From positions 23,758 through 87,757 of the forward strand of contig NZ_CYSD01000024.1 in the NCBI RefSeq assembly GCF_001458415.1: a stretch of DNA of 64,000 nucleotides, written 5' to 3'. Source of the DNA: Tritonibacter multivorans (lineage in GTDB: Bacteria > Pseudomonadota > Alphaproteobacteria > Rhodobacterales > Rhodobacteraceae). Positions 60,645-64,000 of the stretch are shown in pieces. The notes beneath the pieces are model-generated. The model searched no databases. It was not told the DNA's origin and saw only the letters and a list, made by a program, of their open reading frames with translations. A program made the position numbers and the translations under genes. The stretch's first letter is position 1. Each line of letters begins with the position of its first letter.

Positions 60645-63347
60645 ATGGCATTTGAGGAACTTATTACTTGGTCAGATCAAAAAGTACGGCCGGATTGGCA
60701 AAAGGATGCGCTTCGGCGGCTGGCGACAACAGGCGAGTTGAGCAAAGAAGACTTGTCGGACCTACGAAAGGTTGTTGAGAAGGCAACAGAACTGATCGAC
60801 GACGAGGTCGCTGCGGTTACTCCCCTAGCTGCGGAGTACCTATCTGATCCGGCAGCCGACGCCCCACGCACAATTCTTGGTGCGATTGGACCTGTCCGTC
60901 GGGTAGACCGGCTAGCAGGCGACCAGCCTCCGATCAAATTCGCGAAAAATGGGATCACACTTGTTTATGGTGCCAATGCATCAGGTAAGAGCGGCTACTG
61001 CCGAATAGCTAAACAGCTTTGCAGGTCTCTCAGTCCTCAAGACCTCAAAGGCAATGTTTATGAGGCCGCCTCAGCCGACCCACCAGAAGTTGACCTTGTG
61101 TTCGGCATGGAAGGCGACGAACCCGATCGCCAAGAGGCAACCTGGCGACATGGCGATCCGTCTCCGGCAGAACTAGCAAGGATATCCGTATTCGATACGG
61201 CGACGGCGCGCGTTTACGTAGACAAAGACCGCAAGGTTGAATTCCTACCCTACGAGCTCGACCTTTTGAACAAGCTCGCTCTGGCAGCAAAGGCGCTGGA
61301 CGGTGATTTTGAGGTGCGGGAAAACGGGATCGATGCGGCGATCCGTACGCCACTGCCTGCTGGTTATACGGATGGCACCGCTGTCTCGCAGGCTCTTGCA
61401 AAACTCGTCCCTGAAACAGAGCTAGCCGATCTTCCCGATGAAGCGGGCCTGCGCGCGCTCTCCGTATGGAATGATGAAAAGGAGGCCGATCTCCAGAGCG
61501 TCAGCGATGAAATTCGCGATGATCCTAAGGAGCGGCTGCGGTCTCACAGATTGGCGAAGCAGGGGCTAGAGAATATAAAGACCGCGCTTTCCGGTCACCT
61601 TGGACTTCTTGCCGATGATGGCGTTGCCAAGATCAAAGATGCCCACACCGATATGACGACAAAGGCCGAGGCGGCCAAGACAGCAGCCCAAGGTCTGGGA
61701 GAAGGGATGCCGATCCCGGAAATCGGTTCGGAATCCTGGCGAAAGATGCTGATCTATGCCCGCGACTTTGCCGGTGAAGCTTTCCCTGTGCGCGATGACC
61801 CCAAGCTGGCCACTGGCGAATCCTGCGTCCTTTGTCAGCAACCTTTGGAGGATGACGCAGCTTCACGGATGGCGAGGTTCGATGAGTATATTTCTGGGCG
61901 CACTGCCAGCGACAGTCAGAAAGCCACAGAAGACTACGAGGTGCTTGTCGCTTCGATCAATGCTCTCCGCCTTGGCACGCAGGATCAAACCAAAGCGCTT
62001 CTTGGCGTTTATGGCGGGTTGAGCGATGACCATCAGGCTTTTGTCGATGAGATTACGCTTGGTTACCATGTTCTTGCTTCACGTCTTGAGGCGGTGAAGG
62101 CGATGATCGCAGCGGGCACTTTTGATGGGGCGGATGCTTTGGAAGCTGTCCAAGTCGATCTCATCCAAAAGATCGATGCAGCGCTTGAAAACCTGCAGGC
62201 GCAGATCGATGTTCTTGAAAACGCAGATGCCGATGAAGAGCGCATGAAAACGCTCGCATCCGAAAAGGCAGAGCTCGAAGATGCAAAGAAGCTGAGTCAG
62301 GAGATCGAAATTGTGGTCGCCCGGTTTAAGCAGCTCGTGGAGCGGCTCAAGATCAAAGAGGCGCGCAAGCTGTGTGCGTCAGGTCCCATTGCGCGCCAGC
62401 TCACGGCCCGTCGCCGTGTCATATTGACCAAGAGCCTGAAAACGCAGCTCACAGAAGAACTGGAAACTCTCAAACTCTCGCATATTCCCATCGATCTCTC
62501 CGACCGCAGTGCGGGCCCTGACAGTGTTATTGAAGTTGGCCTGACTGCCCATCAGCGTGTGGCAAACAACAGCGATGTGCTCAGCGAGGGTGAACAGAGA
62601 GCGCTCGCGTTGTCATGTTTCCTTGCCGAACTGATCGAGGTTGGTGCCGAACACGGCATTATAGTCGATGATCCGGTTTCCTCGCTGGATCACTCCCGAA
62701 TGGAAGCTGTGGCAAAGCGGCTTGTGGCGGAGGCTTCGGCTGGCCGCCAGGTCATCATCTTTACGCACAATATCGTGTTTCATTACATGATGGAGAATGA
62801 GGCACGCCGTGCCGATATTCCCTGCCATACCGAATGGATGTCGAGTCTAGGTGGAACCAAATTCGGGATTATTGATGACTCGGGTAAGCCGAACCACACC
62901 AAGAAGGCAAAGCAACGCATCGGCGAGCTCAACGAAGCTAAGGCTAAATTGTATAAGGACGGTTATGATCCGGCGGTTCAGGAATTTCGCGATCCGCTCA
63001 CGGCCATCTATACGCTAATGCGCGAAACCTGGGAGCGGATCGTCGAAGAAATCCTGTTCAACGGTACGATCCAGCGTTTTCGTCCGGAGGTAATGACCCA
63101 AAGCCTAAAGCATGCTTGCTATGATCCCGCAGATGATTATCCGGCGATTTTCGAGGGCATGAAGCGATGCTCGCATCATTCCGGGCACGATAGGGCGGCA
63201 GACTTGCCACAGGAGCTACCTGAAAAGGTAGATATTGATGCTGACCTGCAGGCCCTTGTCGAATTTCACAAGAAGGTCTCTGACCGAAAGGCCGTTCTCG
63301 AGAAAGGACATAGCTATGAGAAAGGTCCTGAGCCAGAGTTCCTTTGA
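60645..63347 (+). CDS. Zinc-hook AAA ATPase (AAA_13/RloC-like)
   Basis: 900 residues. Walker A GANASGKS (109-116); a long helical middle with CVLCQQPL (CxxC at 394-397), a zinc-hook-like hinge between coiled coils; signature SEGEQRALALSCFLAEL; Walker B IIVDDPVSSLDHSRM (about 675); H-loop IIFTHNIVFHY. The C-terminal 170 residues (LMRETWERIVEEILFNGTIQRFR) could hold an effector. RloC anticodon nucleases have this SMC/zinc-hook plan, but I cannot confirm the nuclease residues. AAGGA precedes the ATG at 60645. It is probably defensive by neighbourhood. Confidence 0.75.
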   Translation: MAFEELITWSDQKVRPDWQKDALRRLATTGELSKEDLSDLRKVVEKATELIDDEVAAVTPLAAEYLSDPAADAPRTILGAIGPVRRVDRLAGDQPPIKFAKNGITLVYGANASGKSGYCRIAKQLCRSLSPQDLKGNVYEAASADPPEVDLVFGMEGDEPDRQEATWRHGDPSPAELARISVFDTATARVYVDKDRKVEFLPYELDLLNKLALAAKALDGDFEVRENGIDAAIRTPLPAGYTDGTAVSQALAKLVPETELADLPDEAGLRALSVWNDEKEADLQSVSDEIRDDPKERLRSHRLAKQGLENIKTALSGHLGLLADDGVAKIKDAHTDMTTKAEAAKTAAQGLGEGMPIPEIGSESWRKMLIYARDFAGEAFPVRDDPKLATGESCVLCQQPLEDDAASRMARFDEYISGRTASDSQKATEDYEVLVASINALRLGTQDQTKALLGVYGGLSDDHQAFVDEITLGYHVLASRLEAVKAMIAAGTFDGADALEAVQVDLIQKIDAALENLQAQIDVLENADADEERMKTLASEKAELEDAKKLSQEIEIVVARFKQLVERLKIKEARKLCASGPIARQLTARRRVILTKSLKTQLTEELETLKLSHIPIDLSDRSAGPDSVIEVGLTAHQRVANNSDVLSEGEQRALALSCFLAELIEVGAEHGIIVDDPVSSLDHSRMEAVAKRLVAEASAGRQVIIFTHNIVFHYMMENEARRADIPCHTEWMSSLGGTKFGIIDDSGKPNHTKKAKQRIGELNEAKAKLYKDGYDPAVQEFRDPLTAIYTLMRETWERIVEEILFNGTIQRFRPEVMTQSLKHACYDPADDYPAIFEGMKRCSHHSGHDRAADLPQELPEKVDIDADLQALVEFHKKVSDRKAVLEKGHSYEKGPEPEFL

Positions 63348-63475
63348 TGTTGCGTCATTAGGCTATGCTGGTCCATCCCAATTGTCCGATAGAGAGAATT
63401 GCTGCGAGTTGCACCAATGTCAGCTTGCGGGGACCTAATTGTGGGGCGCTGAATGTCGGCTCAGGGCCGAAATCC
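63348..63475. other. Gap after the zinc-hook ATPase
   Basis: About 130 bp without a supported gene. The overlapping minus-strand frame has low-quality composition and is not called. Confidence 0.4.
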
Positions 63476-63781
63476 CTATTCCAACCGCTTTGCCCTTTCA
63501 GCGACCCTCTGAACCATAGAAACAGTCGCACCGCCTGCCTGCCGTATCCCAGCCCCCGCGATCTCAGCATTTGACCTGGTCCCAAAGCGAGCCCGCGCCC
63601 GTGACCCCTTGGTGCCGATCAATCCCTTTGCGAATCCACCCGGACCGGGAATGCTCGGCGGTCCGGCCATCATGAAGTTGCCTGAGATCGATCGCACGAT
63701 TAGCGGGGTCGCGATGATCATGCCCCCTGCAAGGAACATCATCATGAAGAAGGGAGAGATGGTCGCGGGATTTCGGACCAA
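63476..63781 (-). pseudogene. 5'-truncated membrane protein gene, cut by IS3-family element
   Basis: The minus-strand frame has no proper start; it enters from the right at about 63,781, where the IS begins. The visible 100 residues hold a hydrophobic segment (FFMMMFLAGGMIIATPLIV) followed by a Gly/Pro/Arg-rich tail ending VAERAKRLE. It could be the C-terminus of a VirB6/TrbL-like conjugation protein, but that is a guess from hydropathy and context. Its N-terminal part should lie beyond the IS, outside the window. Confidence 0.5.
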
Positions 63782-64000
63782 GTGTTAAGCTGTAGCGCCT
63801 GAGGAAGAACGCACAGAAATGACCAAACGAAAACGCTATTCGACAGAGTTCAAGGCGAAGGTTGCTTTGGAGGCCATCCGCGAGGAGCTCACGACGGCCG
63901 AGCTGGCCAAGAAGTATGACATCCACCCCACTATGATCAGCGGCTGGAAACGGACCGCGATTGAGAACATGGCACAGGTCTTCAGTGGCCCGGCGACCGC
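63782..64000 (+). mobile_element. IS3-family insertion sequence, left part
   Basis: The left end is placed near 63,782 by the break of the minus-strand frame and a TGTTAAGCTGTAGCGCC-type end before the transposase gene. The terminal repeat and target duplication cannot be verified because the right end is outside. Confidence 0.6.
63819..64000 (+). CDS. IS3-family transposase OrfA, 5' part
   Basis: ATG at 63819. The 60 visible residues MTKRKRYSTEFKAKVALEAI, then TTAELAKKYDIHPTMISGWKR, are the HTH_Tnp_1 domain of IS3-family OrfA proteins. Continues past the window; OrfB with the DDE domain is expected next by frameshift. Confidence 0.9.
   Translation, partial: MTKRKRYSTEFKAKVALEAIREELTTAELAKKYDIHPTMISGWKRTAIENMAQVFSGPAT

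Larger units (their letters stand above)
29484..64000. mobile_element. Integrated mobilizable/conjugative defence island, right end outside window
   Basis: The island starts at the tRNA-Cys fragment and continues past 64,000. It carries a replication-type protein, hipBA, BREX with extra nucleases, ArdC, an oriT-like region, mobC, relaxase, coupling protein, a Mrr-STAND fusion and a zinc-hook ATPase. Base composition is more variable and often lower in G+C than the chromosome to the left. No integrase gene is in the window, so it is expected near the intact tRNA-Cys on the right. No VirB/Trb mating-pair genes are seen here, so whether it is self-transmissible or only mobilizable is open. Confidence 0.8.

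Noticed and set aside
63358..63585. 75-codon minus-strand frame
   Set aside because: Trp/Arg/Gly-rich, no ribosome-binding site, and it overlaps the better supported membrane-protein remnant in another frame.
1..64000. CRISPR array
   Set aside because: No regularly spaced direct repeats with spacers; the regular 27-bp arrays at hipBA are short operators.

Overview
The window is a G+C-rich alphaproteobacterial chromosome segment, almost certainly from the Rhodobacteraceae (Roseobacter group). This rests on the protein families and gene pairings (ftsY next to a DMT transporter and a YciB-type protein, metZ behind a SAM-II riboswitch, folE2, EI-Ntr ptsP) and on the codon and base composition. 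The genus is not decided.

Bases 1 to about 29,436 are ordinary core chromosome. In order they hold: the 3' end of an FG-GAP-type repeat protein, a bestrophin, purD, xseA, a small secreted protein, ftsY, a DMT transporter, a YciB-like protein, an alpha/beta hydrolase, riboswitch-controlled metZ, folE2, an Ala/Pro/Lys-rich H1-like protein, a TrkH-type potassium transporter, lysC, a DUF4260 protein, ptsP, a glutathione transferase, a Tat-exported metallo-beta-lactamase-fold protein with a divergent LysR regulator, a four-gene signalling operon (two stand-alone receiver proteins, a PhnD-like binding protein, a histidine kinase), and a molybdenum hydroxylase pair of the IorAB type.

At 29,437-29,483 lies only the 3' half of a tRNA-Cys(GCA) gene on the minus strand. 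Its geometry marks the left attachment site of an integrated element that runs right and leaves the window at 64,000. The element holds: a replication-type HTH protein with palindromic iterons inside its gene; a hipBA module with three operator copies spaced 27 bp apart; a type I BREX cluster (brxR-A-B-C-[ATPase-nuclease]-pglX-pglZ-brxL) with an embedded two-gene ATPase/PD-(D/E)XK-like insert, followed by a GmrSD-like DUF262 protein fused to an AlbA_2 domain; a conjugation leading-region-like block (ArdC antirestriction protein and small genes) in which a structured leader of about 350 bp occurs twice; a palindrome-rich intergenic region that is the best oriT candidate; mobC, relaxase and VirD4/TraG coupling protein genes; then two more defence-type genes (Mrr-like nuclease fused to a STAND NTPase, and a zinc-hook AAA ATPase). 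At the right edge an IS3-family element cuts a minus-strand membrane protein gene.

The element therefore looks like a mobilizable or conjugative defence island. It appears to carry its own antirestriction proteins for entry and at least four putative anti-phage modules. No mating-pair-formation genes are seen inside the window. The strongest leads for something undescribed are the ATPase-nuclease pair co-translated inside BREX, the duplicated structured leader before the ardC-type genes, and the nested-palindrome oriT candidate.
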